Below are positions 21,472 to 31,651 of a stretch of 64,000 bases of DNA, in pieces (the first letter of the stretch is position 1; each line of letters begins with the position of its first letter). The stretch comes from Pichia kudriavzevii. Lineage: Eukaryota; Ascomycota; Pichiomycetes; Pichiales; Pichiaceae. Under the pieces are notes generated by a model, which saw nothing but the letters and a program-made list of their open reading frames with translations, was not told the DNA's origin and did not search any database. A program made the position numbers and the translations under genes. The stretch is from assembly GCF_003054445.1 (NCBI RefSeq), contig NC_042510.1, forward strand, positions 248,001 through 312,000, in the 5' to 3' direction.

Positions 21472-23595
21472 ATGTCCAAGTATATACCGTCATCGGCATC
21501 TAATAACACCTCGTTGACGAAAGTGGCTAATGGACCTTCGAACAGGAATAACAACTATTTGACCTCCTCAGCATCAACATCAAACTCAAATCCAAATTCA
21601 AGTTACAAGAATCATAAAGTTTTTGACTTGGATGAGGACTTCGATAGTGCACTTTGTCCTCCAGCGTTGTCTCCCTTTGCATTGTCTATTTTAGACGACA
21701 AATTAGGTGATCGATATAAAAACAGTAGGGAAAGTGGGAGTCACCGGAAAATTGAGAAAAGGGACCATAATAAACTGCATACCAATTCAACTTTAAACTC
21801 GATATCTACTAATGAATTTACCAATCCGAAGAATCAAAACTTAACCAATACAACTGTCACGAGACATTCTACGTTTATGCGTAAACTAGGTCTAGGTGCA
21901 CCAAAGAGACTGACTATAAATGGCGATTTCCAATCCACCGGCAATTCACAACTTCCTGATGATCATTCTGAAAGCCCGAATACAGGTACCAATTTCAAAG
22001 ATATAAAGAGGAAACATTCATTGCAATTAACACCGAATAGATATTCTCCAACCCACAAAAAGACATCTCTCCCAGCATCCAGTATAAACGATTTATCAAA
22101 TAAGACATCAACACCTACTAAACAGAATAAATTACCAAATTCCATTGTCAACTCACACGTTCCAATTTTAGAGTCTCCTGAATTTGGTAGAAAGACAAAA
22201 CTGAATCTGTCCGATAGCAAACCAAATGGCGGGATCATCGATATCTTTAGAGATGATAAACCGTTCGTTTTAAATCTTGATAGCAAATCAAACAAGGAAA
22301 ACATAAATCCTTCCAATGATTTTGATCATATACAATCTTTGGCTGAAAAGAAAAAGGAAATTTATCAACTAAAGAAAGAGCTTCAAGAATACAAGGATGA
22401 ATTGGATAAACAGAAAAAAATGAAGAATGAAAAACAACCAGATAATAATCGTGATAATAACAATGTTGAAAATAACAACATGAATAGTAACCAAAAAATA
22501 ACAATCAATAAGCGAACGTACAACCTACTTGAACAAATTGGTAAAGGTGGATCTTCCAAAGTCTACAGATGCTCAATTATTGATTCTCCTAAACGATTTT
22601 TTGCAATCAAAATTGTTAACTTGGAAGATCATGAAAGCTCTACAATTCAGGAATTGAAAGGTGAGATCAAAATTCTACATAAACTAAGGCATTGTAATAG
22701 GGTTGTTAGGTTGCTAGATTATTCGTTAACTTCAAAGAATATCTATTTTGTAATGGAATGTGGTAATCTTGATTTAGCCACTGTATTGTCAAATAGACAC
22801 ACTTTGAAAAAATTCTATGATTTAGAGTTTATCAGGTATCATTCACAAGAAATGATAAAATGTATTGATACTATACATCAACTTGATGTTGTTCATTTGG
22901 ATTTGAAGCCCGCAAATTTTGTTTTTGTCAATGGTATCTTAAAATTGATTGACTTTGGAATTAGTAATTCAATCAAAGGGCATACCGTCAATGTCTACAG
23001 GGAGTTTCAGATGGGCACACCCAACTATATGGCACCTGAAACTTTGATTGATTGTGCGGAGAATGAAAATGGTTCGTCTATATGGAAGGTTGGAAAACCT
23101 GCGGATGTTTGGTCTCTAGGTTGCATATTATACCAATTAACGTATGCAATGACTCCATATGCTTCATACACAGGTACAAAAAAAATTTTGGCAATCACAA
23201 ATCCTTCTATCAATATAAACTATCCTTCAAACGCAGTTAATCTAAGGAAAAAACCAGAAGAGAGGGATAATGAGGATGAATTGGAGCGAGTTTGCCCTTA
23301 TTTGATTGATATGATTAAAAAATGTTTGATAAGAGACCCTAGTAGGAGAATAACGTCTCAAGAACTGTTGGGGCATCCGTTCATAAATCCTGTTATTATT
23401 GATAAAAGCGTCATCAAAGAGGTTGTTCGTGGATGTGTTGGGTTTGGAGGCCGCCATCCAGAGTTGAAGAAAATTGCATTAAGTACCAGTCATACTGATG
23501 AAAATTCTACTAAAGAGGATAAGAGAGCCCAAGAGCGTTTGGATCGATTGATTGAGGGTGTATGGAAACGTGTTAGTGGTGAAAAGGTTGAATAA
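21472..23595 (+). CDS. MPS1: Mps1/TTK dual-specificity kinase
   Basis: Essential kinase for the spindle assembly checkpoint and spindle-pole duplication; phosphorylates Spc105 MELT motifs at kinetochores. The ATG at 21472 (MSKYIPSS) gives 707 aa. The N-terminal 340 residues are Ser/Asn-rich with a coiled coil at about 302-330. The kinase domain starts near 345: GKGGSSKVYRC for the Gly-rich loop, FAIKIV for the Lys, HLDLKPANF for the catalytic loop, DFGIS, then GTPNYMAPE. HLDLKPANF with ISNSI is typical of Mps1/TTK. ARP2 lies convergent downstream, the same arrangement as in S. cerevisiae. Confidence 0.95.
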   Translation: MSKYIPSSASNNTSLTKVANGPSNRNNNYLTSSASTSNSNPNSSYKNHKVFDLDEDFDSALCPPALSPFALSILDDKLGDRYKNSRESGSHRKIEKRDHNKLHTNSTLNSISTNEFTNPKNQNLTNTTVTRHSTFMRKLGLGAPKRLTINGDFQSTGNSQLPDDHSESPNTGTNFKDIKRKHSLQLTPNRYSPTHKKTSLPASSINDLSNKTSTPTKQNKLPNSIVNSHVPILESPEFGRKTKLNLSDSKPNGGIIDIFRDDKPFVLNLDSKSNKENINPSNDFDHIQSLAEKKKEIYQLKKELQEYKDELDKQKKMKNEKQPDNNRDNNNVENNNMNSNQKITINKRTYNLLEQIGKGGSSKVYRCSIIDSPKRFFAIKIVNLEDHESSTIQELKGEIKILHKLRHCNRVVRLLDYSLTSKNIYFVMECGNLDLATVLSNRHTLKKFYDLEFIRYHSQEMIKCIDTIHQLDVVHLDLKPANFVFVNGILKLIDFGISNSIKGHTVNVYREFQMGTPNYMAPETLIDCAENENGSSIWKVGKPADVWSLGCILYQLTYAMTPYASYTGTKKILAITNPSININYPSNAVNLRKKPEERDNEDELERVCPYLIDMIKKCLIRDPSRRITSQELLGHPFINPVIIDKSVIKEVVRGCVGFGGRHPELKKIALSTSHTDENSTKEDKRAQERLDRLIEGVWKRVSGEKVE

Positions 23596-23865
23596 CCACT
23601 ATATGCGGGAAAAAACACAAGATATGAAAACATAAAAGGATGGGGAAAAAAAAAGACATGATATCATTGCATATACACACAGTTTAGAGAGTGTTGCTTA
23701 ATTTTGTATAATAGATTTGTAAAGTAATTAAACAGAAACAAGAAGCTGATCGATAAGGGCGATAACAAAGGTAGGGTGAATGGGACGAACAAACTAGTTG
23801 GCATGTATGTGCATACATATTTAAATATCTGAGTAATTGCCCACAACTACACCAGGTCAATGTAA

Positions 23866-25032
23866 CTAACGAGGACCTAACTTGTCCAAAATTCTTGGAC
23901 CCTGTTCTTCCCATTCTTGTTTGGTTATCCACATGTGCTCTTTGTCGGCCATGATGTTAGCCAAAACAGCACCACCTATGAAAACCATATGCTTTCTACG
24001 TGGAGGGTCTTCAATTCTAACTTTGAATTTATCCAATCGAGTAGGATCATTCTTCAAAACCCTTGTGAACCACAACTGTTTTAGTTCCTTCTCCAATCTT
24101 GAAGGTAATCCCGGGTACATTGAAGAACCTCCTGATAAAACAATGGATTTATAAAGGGTCGATCTAATATCAACATCACAGGATTGAATGGTATTGAAAA
24201 GCGCCTCTCCAACACCTGGCTGTTCAATGTCAACAAGAGATGGTTGGAATAAACATTCTGGGGCTTCAAATCTCTCAGAGCCAATCTTAATAACTCTACC
24301 ATCTGGCAATTCGAAGTTCTTGACCAAAGTTGTAGTTTCGTTTGCTAGCTTGGTATCGAAATCCAAATCATACGAGGCATAACATAGCTGTTCCTTTATT
24401 TGTCTAACCGTATCAAAATCTGCTGTTCTATTGAAGGCATAGCCTCTTCTTAAGAGTAAATTGATCAAATTTCTAGTGACGTCTCTACCGGCAACATCCA
24501 GTCTCCTGGTCTGGTGGTTCAAAACAACAGATTCGTAGACCGGCACAATATGCGTAACACCATCACCAGAATCAACAACAACACCAGATGACAACCCCTG
24601 AGCATAAAGTGCCAACACTGCCTGGATTGCAACATAAACGCCTCCAAAGTTGTACTTCTCAAACATCACATTACACATGTTCTCTCTATTCTTCAATGGA
24701 TTCATTGGAGGTTCGGTCAACAACACTTTTCGACCTTGTGGATTTATTTTCATACGTTCGTAGAATGCATAATCCCAAAGGTGTTCCATATCTTCCCAAT
24801 TCTTGATGATTCCATTTTCCATTGGGTATGAAATTTGAAGCATACTTCTCATTGCTGCCGCCTCATCACCACACATAATGTCCTTGATCTCTAAGTCACC
24901 TTCCACAGTACGTTCCTCAGCTCTTAAGATTGGACGTCCAACCATTGAAGGGAACGTATGGTCGGGGAAATTGGTCCCTGCTCTTCCAATCTTAACAAAT
25001 CCAGTACCTTGGTCTAACACGATGGGTTCCAT
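23866..25032 (-). CDS. ARP2: Actin-related protein 2 (Arp2/3 complex)
   Basis: 388 aa. Arp2 pairs with Arp3 as the first two subunits of a branched actin filament at cortical patches. Visible are [77 protein letters not shown] and the C-terminal [15 protein letters not shown]. Length is within a few residues of S. cerevisiae Arp2. The S. cerevisiae gene has an intron close to its start; here MEPIVLDQG is read through without a break, so the gene appears intronless. Confidence 0.97.
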   Translation of the reverse strand: MEPIVLDQGTGFVKIGRAGTNFPDHTFPSMVGRPILRAEERTVEGDLEIKDIMCGDEAAAMRSMLQISYPMENGIIKNWEDMEHLWDYAFYERMKINPQGRKVLLTEPPMNPLKNRENMCNVMFEKYNFGGVYVAIQAVLALYAQGLSSGVVVDSGDGVTHIVPVYESVVLNHQTRRLDVAGRDVTRNLINLLLRRGYAFNRTADFDTVRQIKEQLCYASYDLDFDTKLANETTTLVKNFELPDGRVIKIGSERFEAPECLFQPSLVDIEQPGVGEALFNTIQSCDVDIRSTLYKSIVLSGGSSMYPGLPSRLEKELKQLWFTRVLKNDPTRLDKFKVRIEDPPRRKHMVFIGGAVLANIMADKEHMWITKQEWEEQGPRILDKLGPR

Positions 25033-25378
25033 TCTAATGCTCTTTACTGCTTTTCAACGATTTTCAGTTTGGAATCTCTCCAATTGTTTTATAAGCCTTA
25101 AAACCTCCCAATTGCAATTCATCCACTACACACAATCCTCCGCTCACATTGTAATATAACTCGCCTTAAGTGCACACACCATAGAGGAAAGAAAATGGAA
25201 GGCGCGGAATCTCCAACCTCCCCGTCGCTGCCCTCCTTTCAAAAGTAAGATACTTTACACTTGTGATAGACAAATATAGACAACTACACACAAGTTCTAC
25301 GGCTTTTCCCTGGCAAAACAAGGTACATGGAAGTGGTCGATATGGGAATTAGGAAATAGGAAGTTGCACTACCCTATC
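25033..25378. other. BUD32-ARP2 spacer
   Basis: About 345 bp holding the BUD32 3' end and the ARP2 promoter, both genes on the minus strand. No credible ORF or RNA gene. Confidence 0.5.
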
Positions 25379-26179
25379 TTAGCCAAGCATAGACCTCTTT
25401 CTTCCACGCATTCTAACCTGTAGGAGCCTTCTCTCCACTTCAACACAGGCAGAAGTCTTTTTGTGGACATCGTAGCATAGGCTGTACCCTTCAAGGAGCC
25501 ATTCATTGTACAGTTGCGAATATAGCGAGTGCGTTGAAGAGAGGGCCCTCTCCAAGACATACAAATCCACGGCCTTATCTTCTATCAATGCCGAGTAACT
25601 TGATAGTCCAAAGTCAATCAACGAGAGCCCCAATCCATCCTTGCCTTCCTTAATTAGCACAATGTTGGAACTAGTCAAATCACCATGGACTATATCGTTC
25701 ATGTGTAATTTGGCAATCGATTCGCCAACTCCTCGCATGACATCCTTAGCTTCAATACCCAAGGCATGTGCCTCACCACAGCTTTCCAGCCACCATAGCC
25801 AGTTCTTCAAACTGCTGAAATCCCCATTCTCTAACCGAAACCCAAGATACTCCATCCATATAATTCCATTAGGAGCATCAAGTCCAATCAGTTTGGGCGC
25901 CTTCACCCCAAGAGAATTCAGTTTGTATAAAAGTCTGGCCTCACTGGCCGTCCTGCTCTTTGTAATTTGAAGATCTAAAACCTCGTGTCTATAAGGCTTT
26001 CTCGGGCGGTACTTGATGATGTATTGGTTGCTGTTAGAAATGCCTCTCGGATTTATATCTCGTGGTAAATAGGGATGTTGGTCTGTGATGAAAACAAGCG
26101 CTTCTGCTCCTTGCGAAACAAGGCGGATGTCAAACCCCGGCAATATGCCCTTGACACATTCGATTAGTTCTGTACTCAT
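25379..26179 (-). CDS. BUD32: Bud32 atypical kinase/ATPase of the KEOPS complex
   Basis: 266 aa. Subunit of KEOPS/EKC, which makes the t6A modification of ANN-decoding tRNAs with Kae1 and also affects telomeres and transcription. Visible are SQGAEALVF (the loop that replaces the Gly-rich motif), YIIKYRPRKPYRHEVLD, SEARLLYKLNSLGVKAPKL, MEYL, IVHGDLTSSNIVL for the catalytic loop, LIDFGLSS, and the conserved C-terminus RMRGRKRSMLG. Length matches the family. Confidence 0.97.
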   Translation of the reverse strand: MSTELIECVKGILPGFDIRLVSQGAEALVFITDQHPYLPRDINPRGISNSNQYIIKYRPRKPYRHEVLDLQITKSRTASEARLLYKLNSLGVKAPKLIGLDAPNGIIWMEYLGFRLENGDFSSLKNWLWWLESCGEAHALGIEAKDVMRGVGESIAKLHMNDIVHGDLTSSNIVLIKEGKDGLGLSLIDFGLSSYSALIEDKAVDLYVLERALSSTHSLYSQLYNEWLLEGYSLCYDVHKKTSACVEVERRLLQVRMRGRKRSMLG

Positions 26180-26736
26180 TGGTCTCTGATTCGTTGACGA
26201 ACTCCTTCTCTAGCTTACTTTTCTTCTTCTTCCTTTTCTACAATTTCCCAGTACGAAAAATTACACCTTTTCTATAATTTCTGCATCTATTCAAACATCC
26301 TTCTAGTAGAGAAACTTCCGTTTCTGGAAGAGCGAGGAGGTAAAAAAAAAAAAAGCAGACAAAAGATACGAGGCAAAAAATAGTACTATTCACAGCAGCT
26401 TGTATGTTCTGTCCTTAGTCAACAACGCAGTTTCCTTAGAGAAAGTGGAAAGTTCACGAAAACAAGCTGTGCCACATAGACAGACCTTTTGGATTCTTGT
26501 GGAAAACAAGTTCTAAGAGGAACATTGCCAAAATACGCGTTAAAAACGGCAAGTGGTGAGGTTTGATTTGATTTGATTTGATATAATTTGATTGATAACA
26601 ACACCAAAAGTTTGTTCTTCCTGAGCACGAAACCCCCGATATAGTGACAACCTGACAAAAGTGATAGCCAAGCTGCATCTTTTGAATTGGACTTTTATCC
26701 CGTGACGCCTTAGAGACTGTTTCCAAGGCATCCATT
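26180..26736. other. Divergent promoter region BUD32 / KRE28-like
   Basis: About 560 bp with an A-run near 26342, a TTTGA pentanucleotide repeat (about 26563-26582) and an ACGCGT box at 26535-26540. Antisense ORFs here have no family features. Confidence 0.5.
26535..26540. promoter_or_regulatory. ACGCGT (MCB-like) upstream of KRE28-like gene
   Basis: The ACGCGT hexamer, core of the MluI cell-cycle box bound by MBF, about 200 bp upstream of the kinetochore gene's ATG. A role in G1/S expression is inference. Confidence 0.4.
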
Positions 26737-27693
26737 ATGAATTCCACTCAGCCGTCTACACCTCTAGGAGGTGATCTACAAGGACCACGACATGCGAGTT
26801 TAGATGATACCACCGGGATGTCACCTACAACACAATTCCCAACCAACATGAAAAAAATAGGAGATCTACCCTTTCAGACCAGCTATGAAGAATACGATCG
26901 GTTTATATCTGAGATCACGGCACGTCCAGTGAGTGGCGCCGAGGGTGTCGAAACTAGTCCTAGAGTAGGGGACCACGCATATGTGGATCCTGTTTGTTTC
27001 AATGGACATTTGAAGAACGTCCGGCTTTTAGAATCGAGGTTGAATTACAGGTTTCTTGAGCTAGAATCAAAATTGAGGTTCTTGAGGTTATTGGCAGCGG
27101 GAACGGACTTAAAACAAGATGATTTGGCTTTGATAGAGGCGGATTCTGAGGCCATGAGCCAACAAGTGGAGTCACTTGAAGCACAAGTTGAAGAGTTGAA
27201 GAAAATCGGGAAAAGCTTGCGAAAGAAAATTGGGAAATGCGTCCAACAGGCTGAAATCAGGAGATGTATTGAGGGTAAACCTATTTTACAAGATGAAATT
27301 AATACAATGATGCATGAAATAGCTGAGGCTAGGGAGTTCTTCAAAGAAAACGGGTTATTTGATGAACCCGGATTGGAATTGTTAGAGTGGGCAAAAATGT
27401 TTGTCAATGAGAATCTTCTGGGTGCCGAATTGCTCGTTAATAACATTGACAAGCTGAAGAAGGAAACCAGAGTTTTGAAAGAGGAGCTAACTAGAGTAGA
27501 GGGAAAGATAGTCAGTATGGAAGAGCAAGAGAAGTCCCTCGATGAAGAGATTGGGAGGTTACAAGCTGAAAAGGAAGCTCTTGAAAAGCATCTCTCTCAA
27601 TTGGACCAAACTGAAGCATCGGATAATGACATGCGATTGTCGAATGAATACTCGGCAATCACTAAGCTTGTAGAGACATGGGAAACGTTCTGA
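26737..27693 (+). CDS. KRE28: Kre28-like kinetochore coiled-coil protein (Spc105 partner)
   Basis: 318 aa. A Ser/Pro-rich N-terminus (1-90) leads into HAYVDPVCFNGHLKNVR and RFLELESKLRFLRLL, then two coiled coils (about 130-175 and 235-290). Kre28 (Zwint-like) binds Spc105 and joins the outer kinetochore. Sequence similarity alone is weak, as Kre28 evolves fast. The name rests mainly on order: it lies convergent with CAB1, just as YDR532C (KRE28) lies convergent with YDR531W (CAB1) in S. cerevisiae. An alternative is another coiled-coil spindle protein. Confidence 0.72.
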   Translation: MNSTQPSTPLGGDLQGPRHASLDDTTGMSPTTQFPTNMKKIGDLPFQTSYEEYDRFISEITARPVSGAEGVETSPRVGDHAYVDPVCFNGHLKNVRLLESRLNYRFLELESKLRFLRLLAAGTDLKQDDLALIEADSEAMSQQVESLEAQVEELKKIGKSLRKKIGKCVQQAEIRRCIEGKPILQDEINTMMHEIAEAREFFKENGLFDEPGLELLEWAKMFVNENLLGAELLVNNIDKLKKETRVLKEELTRVEGKIVSMEEQEKSLDEEIGRLQAEKEALEKHLSQLDQTEASDNDMRLSNEYSAITKLVETWETF

Positions 27694-27890
27694 GATTTGG
27701 TGGTTGGGCAAAGGTAATATGAGTTTTATGAGAAAAATGGGTCTATACAGAGAAATTAATATATAAAGAGGAGTAAAGAAAACAGGAAGAAGAAAAGCTA
27801 TAAATAATTAAACTGGAGTGCATGAATGGAGGGCAAAGATGTAAGAGATACACAACTAAGTGTCTTGTTATTGAATAATATCTAAAAAGT

Positions 27891-29219
27891 TCAATGGATT
27901 GGTTCATTTCGACGCATCAAAAAGGCTCCCATTGCTCCTAAATATCCCTCGTGGTTTAAAAAGTATGCCTTCTTCTCACCCTGAGACCAAAAATCAATTG
28001 CAAAACTCAACGTCCTTATTGTTTGATTGTGATTTCTAATATATGAGCCTGCAAAATAGATTTTCTTTAGATCGTAACGTTGGGCCTGCAAATATGAAAT
28101 TTGTCCAATGTTGTACGAGACAGCATAAAGCATCGATCTTGCAATGTCTCGCTGATCGAACTTCTCCAGTCTTTCCATTCTGGATAATTTTTCACCAGTT
28201 TTGGTATCTAAAACTTCTTTGAATACTTTACCCATTGATGAAGCTATATGATTTGATTTTAGTCCAATTTTGTTGTAAGATTTCCCATAAATATCACCAA
28301 CTAATAGATCGACATTTTCGTTGTTCCCCAATGAAGCCATCTCGAGCATTTCATCAAAACTGTTACAATCTGTCAAAATCGAAAGCAACCCCCACAAAGT
28401 ACCCCCTCCAAGTGAGGAACCCCCAACCCTTTCAAAATTGCCCTCATTGGGACCAGTAACTTTGATCATTGAAACACCTGATCCAATGTTGACCAATAAG
28501 TACGGGTAGACTGACTCTGGGCTTGACGATTCATCATCCTGCTCAATTTCAATATATTTATTGTCATCTTCGTCATAATAGAAAATCTCATTCTTGATAC
28601 CAGTAATAAAGAAATCCAATCCTATAATCAAACATTGCATCTCATCTTCCTTTTGTACTTTGCAGTTCAGCTTTTCAACTAGCTTGTCGTGGTACTTGTG
28701 GGCACCACCACCAGTGGCTATAACTGTAACTTCAGTCCTGCTTCGATCGGGGAAATTTTTCGTTATTATATCATTCAAGAACTCAATAAATCTGTCTATT
28801 TTATCCGTCTCAATTTTGTAAAAATTCAGTCTGACTCCTTCTTCGTTGATTGGGTCCTTGGTGAAGTAAACTACTTTAGCTAATGAGCCACCAATATCCA
28901 CTGATATCTCATTAATGTCGTCTATTGAATGGTTTGGTAGACAAATATCTTTGGTCTCTGGTATATTGTCGAAAACATACTGATTGGAATCATTGACAAT
29001 GTGAGCATTCAGCACGTTGAGAGGTTTTTGGTTACTGCAATGGTTGTGTCTATATATACTACTCTGCCTGGATGATGTGCCGCTAGTTGCAGCTGATGAA
29101 TAGTTGTTCTCGTCCACCGTGAAGTCATATTCGGATGCAGGTGTGCCCTTGCTAATCTCAGTGTCAGTTCCTGCACTTGGACCTACCTGGTTTATATGGG
29201 TATTGTCATTCAAGGTCAT
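27891..29219 (-). CDS. CAB1: Pantothenate kinase
   Basis: 442 aa. Catalyses the first, rate-limiting step of coenzyme A synthesis. The eukaryotic type II PanK core starts at about residue 105: ISVDIGGSLAKVVYF for the phosphate-binding loop, VTVIATGGGAHKY, LLVNIGSGVSMIKV, RVGGSSLGGGTLWGLL, and a C-terminal FAGSYIRNH and YLGAMGAFL. The first 100 residues are a Ser/Asn-rich extension beyond the S. cerevisiae enzyme (367 aa). The upstream region carries the C44 tract at 29583-29626. Confidence 0.95.
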   Translation of the reverse strand: MTLNDNTHINQVGPSAGTDTEISKGTPASEYDFTVDENNYSSAATSGTSSRQSSIYRHNHCSNQKPLNVLNAHIVNDSNQYVFDNIPETKDICLPNHSIDDINEISVDIGGSLAKVVYFTKDPINEEGVRLNFYKIETDKIDRFIEFLNDIITKNFPDRSRTEVTVIATGGGAHKYHDKLVEKLNCKVQKEDEMQCLIIGLDFFITGIKNEIFYYDEDDNKYIEIEQDDESSSPESVYPYLLVNIGSGVSMIKVTGPNEGNFERVGGSSLGGGTLWGLLSILTDCNSFDEMLEMASLGNNENVDLLVGDIYGKSYNKIGLKSNHIASSMGKVFKEVLDTKTGEKLSRMERLEKFDQRDIARSMLYAVSYNIGQISYLQAQRYDLKKIYFAGSYIRNHNQTIRTLSFAIDFWSQGEKKAYFLNHEGYLGAMGAFLMRRNEPIH

Positions 29220-29581
29220 TATTTCAAAGTCTAAAAGGTGTAATTGATTCTGTAGGCTGGCAAACTAGTCCTCTCTGATCTGTTTTTCCCTTTTAATTCA
29301 ATGACTATTCTGTGTTTCTTATTCAGCTGAATATTTGTACGAAAAAAATCGCTTTAATATAGTTGCTGATTCTTCAGGTTCCCTATCTCGGTAGTCAAAT
29401 CCAGAACAACACAAAGCAAAATAAAACAGAACCCACTATTGCTCTGTCTACCGTAACCGTCTTTATTATCGTAACTCTACCAAGAAAATCGTACCCCGCT
29501 AGAGACCCGTTATGGGCGCTATACCCTTTTTCTCCTTTTCCTTTTTCTTCTCCTTCTGGGAGTGACAACAGTTTTTCTTAC

Positions 29582-29627
<46 letters not shown>

Positions 29628-29899
29628 TTATTTTTTCCACGCGCTTTTCCAATTTTTCATCCTTCGTTCCGCAGATGCTGTGACTCCTCGTCATTAACGC
29701 GGGGCTCAGCTGTATCTGTCGTTTATTTCTCACCAAGTTTCGTTTCGGACATTTTAAACTGTTATATAATTGCAAGGATACATAAAAAGACAGAGGAACA
29801 AGACAACAAGACAAGGTAAATGTTGATAAATAGATAAACAGAGTAAACAAAGAGAGAACTAGTCAGTTATATACGCTTGGCATGATGTGGTTGTAGTTG
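29220..29899. other. CAB1 promoter / Rieske oxygenase 3' region
   Basis: About 680 bp between two minus-strand genes. It holds the CAB1 promoter, the C44 tract and the oxygenase terminator. ORFs rich in Pro or Gly come from the homopolymer and are not genes. Confidence 0.6.
29583..29626. repeat. C44 homopolymer
   Basis: Forty-four consecutive C on the + strand, 364 bp upstream of the CAB1 start and 270 bp past the oxygenase stop. Such length is unusual, and the exact count may carry sequencing error. Confidence 0.9.
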
Positions 29900-31249
29900 T
29901 TACCATTCAAGACCTTCAGCCGGTGTAGATCCCATACATTCAATGCCAGCACACATCTTCTCCAGTTCTTCTGCATCCTTGCTCTGTGATGCCGACAAGG
30001 CTGCAGGGTTCACTGGATGGCCGGCTGCCTCCTCAATGGCATAGTGTTTCTTAACCAAATCACGAACAAGACTTTGGTAATGTAAAACTCCTCTCTCCCT
30101 CGTTGGATGTAAATAACCGGTTTTGTAGATTCCATTGTTCAAATTCTTTTGTGTTGCCTCACAGAGGTTATAATCTTCAATCTCAACTTGCTGAAGAAAA
30201 TCAACAAACTCTTTCTTCTTGTCGTCGTTTAACCCCTTCTTTGTATAGATATCGTACTGTAAGATGGTTCTCTTGGCGGTGATTGGCAAAACACGGATGG
30301 AATACCAAGCAGGAGAATAACAATTGACGCCATTGTTTGGGAAGAGATAGCACCACAATCCATTGAATTCCCCACCTGGGTTTTCCCTCTTTTTGGTAAC
30401 TTTCTTTGGGGCTTCCTTTTTCTTGCCAAACCCAAACCAAGAAGATTCCCTATCCGGATCCTCCTCCTCCTTAATCACCTCGTCAACCATTTCGGTGATT
30501 TTCGCATAATGTCTACAGTAGTTACCCTTAGGGACAACCTTGTAAGTCTCCATCTTAAATGCCTGATTAAGGCCCGGGTGTGCGGTTGGACAATGGTAAC
30601 ATTCCTGGTATCCATCCATCAAAGTCTTCCAATTGAATTGACCATCGAGCTCATACGACATATGATACTCATAATCTCCAAAATCATATTCGTCCATTTC
30701 CTCTTGTAATCCAGCAAAAAACTCCTCAAATGGTTGGGCGTCTTCGGTGTTGTCGAAATTGACAAAAATCAAACCTTGTCTAGAGACATGAGTTTTAATT
30801 GCATACAATGAGTTTGCCTCAGGATCAAACCCTTCAACATTGTCAAACTGGGGTGCCTTCTTCAATTTACCATTGGTATCATATGACCAGCCATGATATT
30901 TACATCCAATGATAGTCGATGAACCTTGTTGCTTTCTAACAACAGGATATGCACGATGTCTGCAAATGTTATGGAACGCCTTGAATTCGCCCTCCTTTGT
31001 TCTGATAATAAAAAAGTTCCATCCTAACAGATTGAAGGCATAGTAGTCACCTGCCTTTGCAAATCTACTCTTGTGAGTACAAAAGAGCCATGATTTGGCG
31101 AAAATGGCCCGTTTTTCAAACTCTAAAACTTTTTCAGAAATCCACCAAGATGCTGGAAGTGTATGCATTCCAACGACGTTTTCCAAGGAAGCACCATCGG
31201 ATGGTGGTGCCGATGGTTGGACTTTAGGTGATGCAACAGCGGTAGCCAT
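29900..31249 (-). CDS. Rieske non-haem iron oxygenase, alpha-subunit type
   Basis: 449 aa. The Rieske [2Fe-2S] site is complete: Cys-Arg-His (about residue 96) followed by Cys-Lys-Tyr-His 17 residues on. The catalytic domain has the mononuclear iron motif in DGYQECYHCPTAHPGL, with two His and the preceding bridging Asp. The overall layout resembles choline monooxygenase and ring-hydroxylating oxygenase alpha subunits. The substrate cannot be read from sequence; a quaternary amine or aromatic acid is possible. A Lys/Glu insert (about 265-290) seems lineage-specific. No ferredoxin reductase gene lies nearby, so electrons must come from elsewhere. I know of no S. cerevisiae counterpart. Confidence 0.9.
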   Translation of the reverse strand: MATAVASPKVQPSAPPSDGASLENVVGMHTLPASWWISEKVLEFEKRAIFAKSWLFCTHKSRFAKAGDYYAFNLLGWNFFIIRTKEGEFKAFHNICRHRAYPVVRKQQGSSTIIGCKYHGWSYDTNGKLKKAPQFDNVEGFDPEANSLYAIKTHVSRQGLIFVNFDNTEDAQPFEEFFAGLQEEMDEYDFGDYEYHMSYELDGQFNWKTLMDGYQECYHCPTAHPGLNQAFKMETYKVVPKGNYCRHYAKITEMVDEVIKEEEDPDRESSWFGFGKKKEAPKKVTKKRENPGGEFNGLWCYLFPNNGVNCYSPAWYSIRVLPITAKRTILQYDIYTKKGLNDDKKKEFVDFLQQVEIEDYNLCEATQKNLNNGIYKTGYLHPTRERGVLHYQSLVRDLVKKHYAIEEAAGHPVNPAALSASQSKDAEELEKMCAGIECMGSTPAEGLEW

Positions 31250-31507
31250 GATAATCTTTTAGAGTCTATGTTTCTATAGTTATTAATGTTTTGTTTGATG
31301 TTCAAGAGACCACTCTACATGACTCCTGTGATTGTAAACGCCCGGGAACACGCCTTCTATTTATAATTGGCCCCCGCTCTTCAACTACATACTTATTACG
31401 GTTAAAAAGTGTACTTCCATCTCCCTTCTCTTGTTGCCTGTTTCATTGCAATCTTCATCTTCCAACCTCATGTACCATGATAAGAATCAAATTGCTCCAT
31501 TGGGACG

Positions 31508-31515
31508 TCCGCGGA
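31508..31515. promoter_or_regulatory. TCCGCGGA, Pdr1/Pdr3-type element (PDRE)
   Basis: The exact S. cerevisiae PDRE octamer, a palindrome, about 260 bp upstream of the Rieske oxygenase ATG and 840 bp upstream of PSD2. It suits a zinc-cluster regulator; which one is inference. Confidence 0.5.
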
Positions 31516-31651
31516 ATTGGCCTGCCTCTTTAGGAAGGTTGTTTCGCCCCTCTGTTAGGGCAAAATGTTGATGGAGAAAAAAAAATGAAAGACAAGAAAT
31601 GGGGGCTCAGCTTTGAATTTTTTATACAATTTCTTACAAATACACATGGAC

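Noticed and set aside
29363-29850. Pro-rich and Gly-rich ORFs across the C44 tract
   Set aside because: The length is given by the homopolymer; no start context or flanking similarity.
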